Both the position numbers and the translations under genes were made by a program. This document shows, one piece after another, positions 10,246 to 19,094 of a stretch of 64,000 nucleotides of DNA. The notes below the pieces were generated by a model that saw nothing but the letters and a program-made list of their open reading frames with translations, made no database searches and was not told the DNA's origin. This DNA comes from Stenotrophomonas mori (lineage in GTDB: Bacteria; Pseudomonadota; Gammaproteobacteria; Xanthomonadales; Xanthomonadaceae): contig NZ_JAIKTS010000004.1 in the NCBI RefSeq assembly GCF_023556335.1, positions 68,752-132,751 of the forward strand. Reading direction: 5' to 3'. Every line of letters begins with the position of its first letter. The stretch's first letter is position 1.

Positions 10246-11370
10246 TCAGCCGATCTTGAGGATCGGCTTCAGGGTGATGCCCTTGGTGCTGTCCTCGGCG
10301 GCCTGGTTGATCTGCTCAAGCGGGTAGAAGCGCACCAGCTTGTCGAACGGGAAGCGCCCCTGCTGATACAGCTGCACCAGCTGCGGGATGAACACCTTGG
10401 GGACGCTGTCGCCCTCCACGATGCCGCGGATGCTGTGTCCCCCCATCAGCAGCTCGTTGATGTCGAACGCCGCCTTGGTGCCCATCCGGGGCGCGCCGAC
10501 CACGCCCATCATGCCCCGCCCGCCCAGTGCCTGGATGCCCTGTTCCAGCACCTCGGCGCGGCCGGTGGACTCCAGCGCGAACGCGGCGCCGCCGCCGGTG
10601 ATCCCGCGCACGGCCTCCACCACGTCCACCTCGCGGCTGTTGAGGGTGTGGGTGGCGCCCAGCTCCCTGGCCAGCTCCAGCCGCGAGGGCACCACGTCGA
10701 TGGCGATGATGGTGGTGGCACCGGCCACGCGTGCGGCCATCACCGCGCTCAGGCCCACCGCGCCGGCCCCATAGGAGGCGAAGCTGCTGCCCGGCGTGAC
10801 CTTGAGCGAGTTGATCACCGCGCCGGCACCGGTCTGGATGCCGCAGCCCAGCGGCCCCAGCAGCTCGAGCGGCGCATCCTCCGGCACCTTGACCGCATTG
10901 TTCTCGCGGCTCAGGGCATAGGTGGCGAACGAGGACTGGGCGAAGAAGTGGTCATGCAGCGGCTGGCCCTGCGGGTCCTGGAGGGCGGTGCTGCCGTCCA
11001 GCCCGCCCCCGCCGAAATTCAGGCCGTAGAAGTCCTTGCAGTAGGCCCCATGGCCACCACTGCAGGGATCACAGTGGCCGCAGGCACCGTAGGTCAGCAC
11101 CACGTGGTCGCCCACCTCCAGGTCCTGCACCGCCGGGCCCACCGCCTCCACCACACCGGCCCCTTCATGGCCCAGCACCACCGGCAGCGGCACCGGATAG
11201 TACTGGTCACGCACGATCAGGTCGGTGTGGCACAGGCCGGTGGCGACCACCCGCACGAGCACCTCATCGCCCTTCGGACCGCGGATGCGGGCCGGCTCGA
11301 TGTTGAAGGGCTGTTCCTTGGCGCGCACCACCGCTACGGTGATGTCGCGCAGTTCCGCGCTTGCACTCAT
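10246..11370 (-). CDS. Zinc-dependent aryl-alcohol dehydrogenase (XylB-like)
   Basis: Medium-chain dehydrogenase that likely oxidises an aromatic or allylic alcohol to the aldehyde with NAD+. In 374 residues it shows the catalytic-zinc ligands in GLCHTD and GHEGAGVVE, the structural-zinc cysteines in CGHCDPCSGGHGAYC, and a Rossmann fold with GAGAVGLSA. The overall pattern, including GLNFGGGGLDGS, is that of benzyl-alcohol dehydrogenases of the XylB group. ATG 11370 is preceded by GAGGAG. It lies 13 nt downstream of the aldehyde dehydrogenase gene on the same strand, so the two would convert alcohol to acid in two steps. The substrate is inferred from family only. Confidence 0.85.
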   Translation of the reverse strand: MSASAELRDITVAVVRAKEQPFNIEPARIRGPKGDEVLVRVVATGLCHTDLIVRDQYYPVPLPVVLGHEGAGVVEAVGPAVQDLEVGDHVVLTYGACGHCDPCSGGHGAYCKDFYGLNFGGGGLDGSTALQDPQGQPLHDHFFAQSSFATYALSRENNAVKVPEDAPLELLGPLGCGIQTGAGAVINSLKVTPGSSFASYGAGAVGLSAVMAARVAGATTIIAIDVVPSRLELARELGATHTLNSREVDVVEAVRGITGGGAAFALESTGRAEVLEQGIQALGGRGMMGVVGAPRMGTKAAFDINELLMGGHSIRGIVEGDSVPKVFIPQLVQLYQQGRFPFDKLVRFYPLEQINQAAEDSTKGITLKPILKIG

Positions 11371-11383
11371 GGTCTTCTCCTCG

Positions 11384-12847
11384 TCAAAGGGGGTAGGCCG
11401 GGGCCTCACCCTTGAGGGTGAGCCACTGCCACTGGGTGAATTCCTCGATGTTGGCCGGGCCACCGATACGGGCACCGTTGCCCGAGGCGCCGACCCCGCC
11501 AAACGGGTTGATGACCTCGTCGTTCACGGTCTGGTCGTTGATGTGCAGCAGGCCGGCATGCAGGCGCTCGCCCAGCTGCAGCGCGCGGCCGACGTTGCGG
11601 GAGACGATGCCCATCGACAGCCCGTATTCGCTGTCATTGGCCAGCGCCACGGCCTCGTCGTCGCTGTCGAACGGCACCACCACCGCCACCGGCGCGAAGA
11701 TCTCTTCGTTGAACGCGGGGTTGCCGCGGTCCACCCCGCTCAGCACGGTCGGCTCGAAGAACAGCCCGTCGTAGCCGCCGCCGGCCTCCAGGGTGGCGCC
11801 TGCGGCCACGGCCTCGGCCACCACGCGCGCGGCATGGTCGCGTTGCCGGGCATCGATCAGCGGTCCCAGCGCGACGTCCGCGGCGGCCGGGTCGCCGACC
11901 CGCAGCGAACGCGCCTTGGCCACCAGCGTCTGCAGGAACCGCGGGTAGATGCTCCGCTGCACCAGCACGCGCCCGGTCGCCATGCAGATCTGGCCCTGGT
12001 GCAGGTAGGCGCCCCAGGCCGTATTGGCGACGGCCCGCTCCAGGTCGGCGTCGTCCAGCACGATCAGCGCGTTCTTGCCACCCAGCTCCAGCGACACCTT
12101 CTTCAGGTGCCGGCCGACGGTTTCGCCGACCTTGCGGCCGGCCGCGGTGGAGCCGGTGAACTGGATCATGGCCACGTGCGGATCGCTGGCCAGCGCCGCA
12201 CCGGCGGCAGCGTCGCCGGGCAGGACATGCAGCAGGCCGGCCGGCAGGCCCGCCAGCTCGAACAGGCGGGCGATGGCCAGGCCGCCGCAGACCGCCGTGC
12301 GCGGGTCCGGCTTCACCACCACCGCATTGCCCAGCGCCAACGCCGGCGCCACCGCACGCATGGCCAGATAGAGAGGAAAGTTGAACGGCGAGATCACTCC
12401 CACCACGCCCAGCGGACGGCGACGCGCCAGGCTCAGCCGGCCGGGGCTGGACGGCAGCATCTCGCCGATGCTGCGCGACGGCAGCGCCGCCGCCTCGTGG
12501 AGTGCCTTGGCACTGATTTTCGCCTCGAACCCCGCCTTCAGCCGGGTCGAGCCGGACTCGCGCACCAGCCACTCGACGATGTCCGCGCCATGCTCCTCCG
12601 CCAGCTGCGCGGCGCGGCGCAATACCTGGGCACGGTCTTCATACGGCATGCCGGCCCAGTCGCGCTGCGCCCGGGCCGCCGCCGCGGCCGAACGCGCGAC
12701 CTGCGCCGGATCGGCCGTCGCGATGCTGCCCAGCACCGTGCCGGTAGCCGGTTCCAGCACCGGTTGCACGCTGCTCCCGGCCTGCCAGCGGCCATCGAAC
12801 AGCTTGCCTGCCCACAGTCCGGCAGGAAGAAAACCCGGTGTCACCAT
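11384..12847 (-). CDS. Aromatic aldehyde dehydrogenase (XylC/benzaldehyde dehydrogenase-like)
   Basis: NAD(P)+-dependent oxidation of an aromatic aldehyde to the acid. The 487-residue protein has the cofactor loop SPFNFPLYLA, the turn FTGSTAAGR, the general-base glutamate in LELGGKN and the catalytic cysteine in GQICMATGR, so it should be active. GGAG lies nine bases before ATG 12847. It is first in a two-gene operon with the XylB-like dehydrogenase. No regulator or ring-cleavage gene is adjacent, so whether it serves detoxification or catabolism is open. Confidence 0.88.
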   Translation of the reverse strand: MVTPGFLPAGLWAGKLFDGRWQAGSSVQPVLEPATGTVLGSIATADPAQVARSAAAAARAQRDWAGMPYEDRAQVLRRAAQLAEEHGADIVEWLVRESGSTRLKAGFEAKISAKALHEAAALPSRSIGEMLPSSPGRLSLARRRPLGVVGVISPFNFPLYLAMRAVAPALALGNAVVVKPDPRTAVCGGLAIARLFELAGLPAGLLHVLPGDAAAGAALASDPHVAMIQFTGSTAAGRKVGETVGRHLKKVSLELGGKNALIVLDDADLERAVANTAWGAYLHQGQICMATGRVLVQRSIYPRFLQTLVAKARSLRVGDPAAADVALGPLIDARQRDHAARVVAEAVAAGATLEAGGGYDGLFFEPTVLSGVDRGNPAFNEEIFAPVAVVVPFDSDDEAVALANDSEYGLSMGIVSRNVGRALQLGERLHAGLLHINDQTVNDEVINPFGGVGASGNGARIGGPANIEEFTQWQWLTLKGEAPAYPL

Positions 12848-13071
12848 TGTCGAATGCTCCTTTGCGTCGTTCCTGCCGCCCGCGGATCCGCGTGCCGCGG
12901 CGTTGCCCGCCCGCCACCGGCCGTGTCCCCCGGGGCGGCAGCCGTGTCGGGGCGTCCCACCATGCGCGGTCTCCAGTTTGCGGACAGTGAACGGCGCCGC
13001 GATGACCGCGTGGCGGCGGCGCCCGGCGCCGGCCTCTACAATCGCCTGCCCAGCCCGCCCGCGTGCCCGCC

Positions 13072-13620
13072 ATGACCGATACCGACGCCGACCCCATCGC
13101 CCTCACCCGCCACTGGCTGGAGAAGGCCGTCATCGGGCTGAACCTGTGCCCGTTCGCCAAGGCGGTGTACATCAAGCAACAGGTGCGCTTCGTGCTCAGC
13201 GACGCCACCACCCCGGAAGCCCTGCTGGAGCAGCTGGCCGAGGAGCTGCTGCGGCTGCGCGACACCCCCGCCGACCAGGTCGACACCACCCTGATCGTGC
13301 ACCCGCGGGTCCTGGACGATTTCCTCGACTACAACGATTTCCTCGGCAGCGCCGAAGCGGCGGTGGAGGCCCTGGACCTGCAGGGGATCCTGCAGGTGGC
13401 CAGCTTCCACCCCCGCTACCAGTTCGCCGGCACCGCACCGGACGACGTGAGCAACTACACCAACCGCGCGCCCTATCCCATCCTGCACCTGCTGCGCGAG
13501 GACAGCGTGGAACGCGCGGTGGCGGCGTTCCCGGACCCGGACGTGATCGTCGAGCGCAACATCGCCACGCTGGACAGGCTGGGCGTGGAGGGCTGGAACA
13601 GGTTGCTGGCCGGGGAGTGA
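13072..13620 (+). CDS. DUF1415 family protein
   Basis: A 182-residue soluble protein of the DUF1415 family, found in many gammaproteobacteria and of unknown function. Conserved features are the NLCPFAKAVY segment near residue 27, which holds a cysteine that could be catalytic or metal-binding, and the central ASFHPRYQFAG and APYPILHLLRE motifs. ATG 13072 is used; GTG 13063 upstream is an alternative. It stands alone, with a REP element downstream. Confidence 0.88.
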   Translation: MTDTDADPIALTRHWLEKAVIGLNLCPFAKAVYIKQQVRFVLSDATTPEALLEQLAEELLRLRDTPADQVDTTLIVHPRVLDDFLDYNDFLGSAEAAVEALDLQGILQVASFHPRYQFAGTAPDDVSNYTNRAPYPILHLLREDSVERAVAAFPDPDVIVERNIATLDRLGVEGWNRLLAGE

Positions 13621-13696
13621 TGCGCCTTCTCCGCCGGGGAAGCCCGGGCGGGGCATCGCCCCCGCCCTATACGGCAGGACGGATCGCTGCGGGTCC

Positions 13697-13757
13697 GTAG
13701 CGCCGGGCAGCGCCCGGCGGGGCCTGGCCGGCAATGCTCCGGCGGGGCGCCGCTCTA
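13697..13757. repeat. GTAG-headed REP element, two hairpins in inverted orientation
   Basis: GTAG at 13697-13700 is followed directly by a perfect 8-bp stem (CGCCGGGC, loop AGC, GCCCGGCG, 13701-13719). About 20 nt on, a second hairpin (about 13740-13753) ends in CTAC, so on the other strand it also begins with GTAG. A GTAG head plus a short GC stem-loop, often as inverted pairs, is the form of the REP sequences described in Stenotrophomonas maltophilia. Such elements are thought to be mobilised by RAYT transposases and to affect mRNA stability. Copy number elsewhere in this genome is not visible here. Confidence 0.65.
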
Positions 13758-14435
13758 CGCGGACAACAAGGGCTGCAGCAGTCCGCGCACGTCGTGCAGC
13801 GACCCGGCGATGGCGTGGCCCAGCGCACGCACGCCGGCATCCGGCTCCAGCAGGTCGGGCACCTGCACCACGGTCATTCCCGCGGCCAGCGCCGCACGCA
13901 CGCCGGTGGGCGAATCCTCCAGCGCCAGGCAGTGCCGCGGGTCCACGCCCAGGCTGCGCGCGGCCAGCAGGTAGATGTCCGGCGCCGGCTTGGGATGGGC
14001 AACGTCGCTGCTGGTCGCCACATGCTCGAAATAGCCGAGCAGGCCGGCGCTTTCCAGCTTGCGCAGCGCCAGCGGACGCCGGGTGGAGGTCGCCACCGCA
14101 CGCGGCACCCCATGCGCGGCGAGCAGCTCCAGCAGCTCGACGATGCCGGGCCGGTGCGGCACGCCGGCGGCGACCAGCACGTCGTACCGCGCATACGACG
14201 CCCGCAGCAGGCCGTCGACGGCGTCGGCGCCGATCTGTCCGGCGATGCGCTGCCGCGTGAGCGCATCGCTCGAACCGATCAGCGACAGCAGGAACGCCTG
14301 CGGCAGGTCGTGCCCGGCCTCGGCGCCCGCCTGCGCCAGGCAGCCGAGCAGCGCCCGCTCGCTGTCGAGCATCAGCCCGTCCATGTCGAAGATCACCGCC
14401 TGCGGCCGTACCGCTAGCTCCAGCCCCGCGGTCAT
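13755..14435 (-). CDS. HAD-superfamily phosphatase/phosphoglucomutase-like hydrolase
   Basis: HAD-IA hydrolase, likely acting on a small phosphorylated metabolite. The 226-residue protein has motif I (VIFDMDGLMLDSE) with the nucleophilic aspartate, an alpha-helical cap, motif II (ATSTR), the lysine in HPKPAPDIYLLAA and motif IV (ALEDSPTGVRAA). The ATG overlaps the rsuA stop (ATGA), so it is the third gene of a tightly coupled operon. The substrate is not predictable. Confidence 0.88.
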   Translation of the reverse strand: MTAGLELAVRPQAVIFDMDGLMLDSERALLGCLAQAGAEAGHDLPQAFLLSLIGSSDALTRQRIAGQIGADAVDGLLRASYARYDVLVAAGVPHRPGIVELLELLAAHGVPRAVATSTRRPLALRKLESAGLLGYFEHVATSSDVAHPKPAPDIYLLAARSLGVDPRHCLALEDSPTGVRAALAAGMTVVQVPDLLEPDAGVRALGHAIAGSLHDVRGLLQPLLSA

Positions 14436-15139
14436 CGCGCGTCTCCAAACAGCTGCTGCAGGTCGGCGGCGTCCAGCGGCCGCCACCGGCCCTCTTCCAG
14501 GTCCCCCAGCCGCAGCCCACCGACCGCGCGGCGGTGCAGCGCCTGGACATGGTTGCCGACCGCGGCGAACATCCGCCGCACCTGGTGGTAGCGGCCTTCG
14601 TGCAGGGTCAGCCGTGCCTGGCGCGGGCCCAGCACCTCGAGCTCGGCCGGCAGCAGCGGCCGGTCCTCCGACTCCAGCATCAGGCCGCCACTGGCGAAGG
14701 CCGCCGCCTCGTCGCCGCGCAGGTCCTGCGCCAGCTGCGCGTCGTAGACCTTGTCCAGGCGCGATTTCGGCGACACGATCCGGTGCAGCAGCGCGCCGTC
14801 GTCGGTCATCAGCAGCAGGCCGCTGGTGTCGCGGTCCAGCCGCCCCACCGTCGACAGCAGCGGCGAACGCCCGCGGAAGCGCGGCGGCAGCAGGTCGTAG
14901 ACCAGCCGCCCCTGGTCCTTGGTCGAACAGGTGTAGCCGGCCGGCTTGTGCAGCATCAGGACCAGGCCCGGCGGCGGGTCCAGCGGCTCGCCGTCGATGC
15001 GGATGGCGTCGTGGCCGACCGTGTCGTCGGCGTACAGCACCTCACCGCCGGCATCGGTCACGCGCCCTTCGCGGAACAGCCACTGCACCTGCTTGCGGCT
15101 GCCATAGCCAAGATTGGCGATGTGCTTGACCAGCTTCAC
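14432..15139 (-). CDS. rsuA: 16S rRNA pseudouridine-516 synthase RsuA
   Basis: Isomerises a 16S rRNA uridine (U516 in E. coli) to pseudouridine. The 235-residue protein has an N-terminal S4 RNA-binding domain (about 1-55, KHIANLGYGSRKQVQWL) and a RluB/RsuA catalytic domain with the active-site aspartate in GRLDRDTSGLLLMT. The C-terminal EGRYHQVRRMFAAVGN motif is characteristic. It starts at GTG 15139, overlapping the stop of the rsmC-like gene (GTGA). Confidence 0.92.
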   Translation of the reverse strand: MKLVKHIANLGYGSRKQVQWLFREGRVTDAGGEVLYADDTVGHDAIRIDGEPLDPPPGLVLMLHKPAGYTCSTKDQGRLVYDLLPPRFRGRSPLLSTVGRLDRDTSGLLLMTDDGALLHRIVSPKSRLDKVYDAQLAQDLRGDEAAAFASGGLMLESEDRPLLPAELEVLGPRQARLTLHEGRYHQVRRMFAAVGNHVQALHRRAVGGLRLGDLEEGRWRPLDAADLQQLFGDAR

Positions 15140-16191
15140 GGGCGCCCACCGCGGATGCCGACGATCGCCTTGAAGCCGTCGCGCTCGGCCGCTACCCGCA
15201 CCTCCCCGAAATGCGCGCTGAGGATCTGCTCGTAGGGCAGGTGCCGGTTGGCGACCAGGAACAGCCGCCCTCCGGGGCGCAGCGCCTGCGCCGCCACCGC
15301 GATGAAGCGCTGGCCGATGTCCGGCCGGTCCTGCCGCGCGGGCGTATGGAACGGTGGATTGCAGACGACGAAGTCGTAGCGGCCGTCGATGCCGGCGGTG
15401 ACGTCGTGCCAGTGGAAGGCCAGCCGTGCGCGCTGGCCGGCCAGGTTGTCACGGGCCAGCGCCAGGGCGCGGGCGTCGGCTTCGTACAGGTCCAGCCCGG
15501 CGACCTGCGGGCAACGCGCCAGCACCTCGGCGGACAGGTAGCCCCAGCCGGCGCCCAGGTCGGCTCCCTGCCCGGCCAGGTCGGCCGGCAACTGCTCCGC
15601 CAACAGCGCCGAGGCCGGGTCGATGCGGTCCCAGGCGAACACGCCGGGGCGGCTGCGGAAGCGCCCGTCCAGGATCGGACGCGGCGCATCCAGTGCCGCC
15701 CAGCGGGTCCGCAGGGCCTCGTCGTGGCCGCCATCGAGCGGCCCGGTCCAGAACGCACGGCAATGGTGCTTGGTCAACTTGCCCCCCAGGCCGGCCAGCT
15801 GCTGCAGGTCGCCTTCGCCCGAGCGCGCGCCCTCGTTGTTGGCCTGGCAGGCGAGCAGCACACCGCCCGGCGCCACCCGTGCCAACGCCCGCGCCAGCAG
15901 CGCGCGGGCCTCGTCGCGCTGCCGCGGGGGCAGCGCCAGCACCAGCGGGAAACGGTCGTCGGACGCCTCCAAATCGGCTTCCTCGCGCAGTGTCCAGCCG
16001 CCGTCCTCCAGGGCCTGCGCGAACGGCCGGAAGCCCTGCACGCAGACCAGCCGGGCGGCCGCGGCATGGGTGCGCAGCGCCCAGCCCTCGCGCGCGCGCA
16101 GGAACAGCACCGGCGCCTGCGGCCAGGCCAGCGCGCCGCTGGCGAAGGGAAGGAACAGCGTCTGCAGGGGAGCGTCTTGGGAAGCGGCCAT
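15136..16191 (-). CDS. rsmC: 16S rRNA guanine-N2 methyltransferase, RsmC-like
   Basis: Predicted to methylate 16S rRNA G1207 with S-adenosylmethionine. The 351-residue protein has the RsmC layout of two methyltransferase-like halves: a degenerate N-terminal half (about 1-180) and a catalytic C-terminal half with the SAM loop DLGAGWGYLS and the catalytic NPPF motif (VVCNPPFHTP). First gene of the rsmC-rsuA-HAD operon, in which each junction overlaps by 4 nt. ATG 16191 gives the expected N-terminus. Confidence 0.85.
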   Translation of the reverse strand: MAASQDAPLQTLFLPFASGALAWPQAPVLFLRAREGWALRTHAAAARLVCVQGFRPFAQALEDGGWTLREEADLEASDDRFPLVLALPPRQRDEARALLARALARVAPGGVLLACQANNEGARSGEGDLQQLAGLGGKLTKHHCRAFWTGPLDGGHDEALRTRWAALDAPRPILDGRFRSRPGVFAWDRIDPASALLAEQLPADLAGQGADLGAGWGYLSAEVLARCPQVAGLDLYEADARALALARDNLAGQRARLAFHWHDVTAGIDGRYDFVVCNPPFHTPARQDRPDIGQRFIAVAAQALRPGGRLFLVANRHLPYEQILSAHFGEVRVAAERDGFKAIVGIRGGRP

Positions 16192-16250
16192 CGCGGTACG
16201 GGCGGCGGGACAGGGCCGGCCATTCTAGCGACCCGCGCAGGTGCCCGGGC

Positions 16251-18302
16251 TCAACCGGCCATGCACGCCTGGCGTATCGCGCCGACCAGCTGGGCCACGC
16301 TGTAGGGCTTGGTCACATGGTTCTGGAAGCCCGCCGCGATCGCCCGGCGGCGGTCGTCGTCGCGCGCCAGTGCGGTCACCGCCACCGCCGGCAGCTCCCC
16401 CGCGGACACGCCCAGGGTCTCGCGCAGCGTGCGCACCAGGCCATAGCCGTCCATGCCGGGCATGCCGATATCGCTGACCAGCACGTCGAATCCCTCCGCG
16501 CCGCGCAGGTCCAGCTGCTCCAGCGCCTCGGCCGCGGACACCGCCGCCACCACCCGTGCGCCCTGCTCTTCCAGCACGCGACGGAGATAGGCCAGCACCT
16601 CCGGCTGGTCCTCCACCGCCAGGATGCGCAGGCCGGCCAGGGACTGCGCGGCCACGACCTGGATCCCCGGTGTCGGCCGCCGCACCGCGCGGCGCGGGTT
16701 GTCGGCACTCTGCGCGCGGTAGGCCGGCAGGCGCATGCGGAACGTCGCGCCGTGCCCGGCCCCAGGGCTTTCGGCGGTCACCGAGCCGCCATGCAGTTCG
16801 GCCAGCTGCTGCACGATCGCCAGCCCCAGGCCGAGCCCGCCGTGCCGGCGCGTGGTGGTGCTGTCGGCCTGGCTGAAACGGCTGAACAGGTGCGCCAGGA
16901 ATTCCGGTGCGATGCCGTCGCCGTTGTCGCGCACGTCCACCACGTAGTGCGCCCGGTCGCGCCACAGCAGCACATCCACTTCCCCGTGGGCCGGCGTGAA
17001 CTTGATCGCATTGGACAGCAGGTTCCACAGCACCTGCTGCAGCCGGGTGGCGTCGCCCAGCACCAGGCAGGGCGAGGATGGCACGGCCACCCGCAACGCC
17101 TGCGACTTCTCCTGCGCGACCAGTTCCTGCAGGCGCACGGCTTCGTGGACCTGCTCGGCGAGGTCCACCACCTCCGCCTCCAGCTGCACCTTGCCGAGCA
17201 GCATGCTGCTCAGGTCGAGCATGTCCGAGATCAGCCGCTTCTGCGCCATCGCGCTGCTGGCGATCACCTCCACCCCGCGACGCATCGGGTGCTCGGCCTC
17301 CATCCGCTGCAGCAGCAGTTCGCTCCAGCCCAGGATGGTGGTCAACGGCGTGCGCAGCTCGTGCGACAGCGTGGCCAGGAACTCGTCCTTCATCCGGGTG
17401 GTGGCCTCGGCGGCATTGCGCGCGGCGCGCTCGGCCTCGAGCAGCTCCTCGCGGCCCATGTCGATCTCGCGGCGCTCGGTGACGTCCGGACTGTTGCCGG
17501 CAAGACCGACGAACCGGCCGTCGGCGGCAAAACGCGGAACCGCGTTCATCTCCAGCCAGCGCCATTGCCCGTCGTGGCGGCGCAGGCGTGCGTTCACATG
17601 CAGCTCGCTCTCGTTCTTCAGCGCCTCGTCCAGCGCGTACTCGAACACCTTCAGGTCCGCCGGATGCAGCAGCGAGACCCACCAGCGCGGCCCGAACGGC
17701 TGCTCGGCGCCAAGCCCGAAGAAGCTGCCGAAGGCACTGTTGACGAAGCGCACCCGGCCCAGGTCGTCCAGCACCCATACCGGCATCGGCAGGCCGTCGG
17801 CCAGCGCACTGAAGCGCGCCTCGCTCTCGGCCAGATCGGTCTCGACCTGCTTGCGCAGCGAGATGTCGAAGAACAACACCGCGACCCGCCGCTCCGGCGC
17901 CGGCCCCAGCCGCACCGCCTCCACCGAATACCAGCGCCCGAGCTGCGGCAGGTAGCGCTCGAACTGCGCCGGGACGCCCTCGTTCACCACCCGGCCGAAT
18001 ACCCGGAACCAGTAGTCGTCCAGCCCCGGCAACACCTCGGTGGCCCTGCGCCCGACCACACCGGACAACCCGGTGATGCGCTCGAAGGCCGCGTTGACCT
18101 TCCAGTGGATGAAATCCACCGCGCAGGCCTGCTCGAACAGCACTTCGATCACGCAGAACCCGGTACCCACCGCCTCGAACACTTCCTGGTACAGCGGCAG
18201 GCTATCCAGCGCACCGCCCTCCGGCGTCGACATGGGGATGGTGGGGGTCGGCTGCATGGACAAGGCGTTGGCGGGGCGTGTCGGCACGGCGTCGTGTTCC
18301 AT
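16251..18302 (-). CDS. PAS-containing hybrid sensor histidine kinase with C-terminal receiver
   Basis: Cytoplasmic hybrid kinase of about 683 residues with no membrane helix. Order seen: PAS-like domain (about 25-160), second PAS domain with a PAC segment ending DVTERREID (about 165-290), a short coiled coil, HisKA with the phosphorylated histidine in LATLSHELRTPLTT, HATPase_c with N box (LLSNAIKF), DNGDG and GGLGLGLAI, then a receiver with the phospho-acceptor aspartate in VLVSDIGMPGMDG and the conserved lysine in VTKPYS. There is no HPt domain, so a separate phosphotransfer protein may exist. The start is uncertain: ATG 18302, 18257 and 18233 are all in frame and none has a strong ribosome site. 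Confidence 0.88.
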   Translation of the reverse strand: MEHDAVPTRPANALSMQPTPTIPMSTPEGGALDSLPLYQEVFEAVGTGFCVIEVLFEQACAVDFIHWKVNAAFERITGLSGVVGRRATEVLPGLDDYWFRVFGRVVNEGVPAQFERYLPQLGRWYSVEAVRLGPAPERRVAVLFFDISLRKQVETDLAESEARFSALADGLPMPVWVLDDLGRVRFVNSAFGSFFGLGAEQPFGPRWWVSLLHPADLKVFEYALDEALKNESELHVNARLRRHDGQWRWLEMNAVPRFAADGRFVGLAGNSPDVTERREIDMGREELLEAERAARNAAEATTRMKDEFLATLSHELRTPLTTILGWSELLLQRMEAEHPMRRGVEVIASSAMAQKRLISDMLDLSSMLLGKVQLEAEVVDLAEQVHEAVRLQELVAQEKSQALRVAVPSSPCLVLGDATRLQQVLWNLLSNAIKFTPAHGEVDVLLWRDRAHYVVDVRDNGDGIAPEFLAHLFSRFSQADSTTTRRHGGLGLGLAIVQQLAELHGGSVTAESPGAGHGATFRMRLPAYRAQSADNPRRAVRRPTPGIQVVAAQSLAGLRILAVEDQPEVLAYLRRVLEEQGARVVAAVSAAEALEQLDLRGAEGFDVLVSDIGMPGMDGYGLVRTLRETLGVSAGELPAVAVTALARDDDRRRAIAAGFQNHVTKPYSVAQLVGAIRQACMAG

Positions 18303-18440
18303 CAGTCTGTTCGGCAGTGTATCCACACGGTGTGATGATGAATCGACCGCAACGGTCATCGCCCGGCGGCGGAAAACACGGTTGCCGACGGCGGCCGGCG
18401 CCCCCACACTGCTGACGACGCCCGTCCGCGGAGGTTCCCC

Positions 18441-19013
18441 ATGAAGACCCCGATTACCGCCGCCCTGGTGCTTGCCTGCCTGCTGGCAGCCGGCACCGCG
18501 CACGCACGCCCCGGCAACAATGTCGCCGATCCACAGGCCGCCCGCGCCCTGCCTGCCGACGGGCCGGTGCAGGTGCAGTGGAACGATCCGTCCGGGTTCG
18601 CCGAGCTGCGCCAGAGCCGCAACCGCTGGGAGGCCCAGCGTGGCGACTGGGTCGTGAAGCTGGCCGAGCACCTGCGCAAGCAGGCCGCGCGCGAGCTGCC
18701 CGGCGACCAGCAGCTGGCCGTCACCCTCACCGACATCAAGCGCGCCGGCGACTACGAGCCGTGGCATGGCACGCGCCTGGACGATGTGCGCTTCATGCGC
18801 GACATCTACCCGCCGCGGATCAGCCTGCAGTTCACCCTCACCGACGCGCAGGGCCAGGTGATCGACCAGGGCGAGCGCAAGCTGGTGGACAACGCCTACC
18901 TGTACGGCCCCACCCGCCTGTCCGATACCGACCCGCTGCGCTATGAGAAGCGCCTGCTCGACGACTGGCTGCGCCGCGAACTGCGCCAGGACCGCAGCAC
19001 CGCCGGACTCTGA
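18441..19013 (+). CDS. DUF3016 periplasmic protein
   Basis: A 190-residue secreted protein with a Sec signal (MKTPITAALVLACLLAAGTAHA). The mature part matches the DUF3016 pattern: VQVQWNDPSGFAELR near the start of the domain and a conserved GDYEPWHGTRLDDVRFMRDI segment with PPRISLQF after it. The function of the family is unknown. GGAGG lies five bases before the ATG. It is divergent from the hybrid kinase gene, with a 138-nt shared upstream region. Confidence 0.85.
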   Translation: MKTPITAALVLACLLAAGTAHARPGNNVADPQAARALPADGPVQVQWNDPSGFAELRQSRNRWEAQRGDWVVKLAEHLRKQAARELPGDQQLAVTLTDIKRAGDYEPWHGTRLDDVRFMRDIYPPRISLQFTLTDAQGQVIDQGERKLVDNAYLYGPTRLSDTDPLRYEKRLLDDWLRRELRQDRSTAGL

Positions 19014-19042
19014 TCGCCGCGCGGCATCGTCGCTGGAACAGG

Positions 19043-19067
19043 AAAGGGCCGCATCCGCGGCCCTTTT
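19043..19067. terminator. Hairpin between convergent DUF3016 and alr genes
   Basis: AAAGGGCCGC, loop ATCC, GCGGCCCTTT form a perfect 10-bp stem followed by a T-rich run on the + strand and preceded by A residues that give U residues on the opposite strand. It therefore fits a bidirectional rho-independent terminator. It lies 29 nt after the DUF3016 stop. Confidence 0.85.
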
Positions 19068-19094
19068 CCGTTCCTGTTCCCGCTTCCTTTTCCG

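Noticed and set aside
15426-18335. A 969-codon + strand frame over the hybrid kinase and rsmC
   Set aside because: Antisense to recognised genes with low-complexity content.
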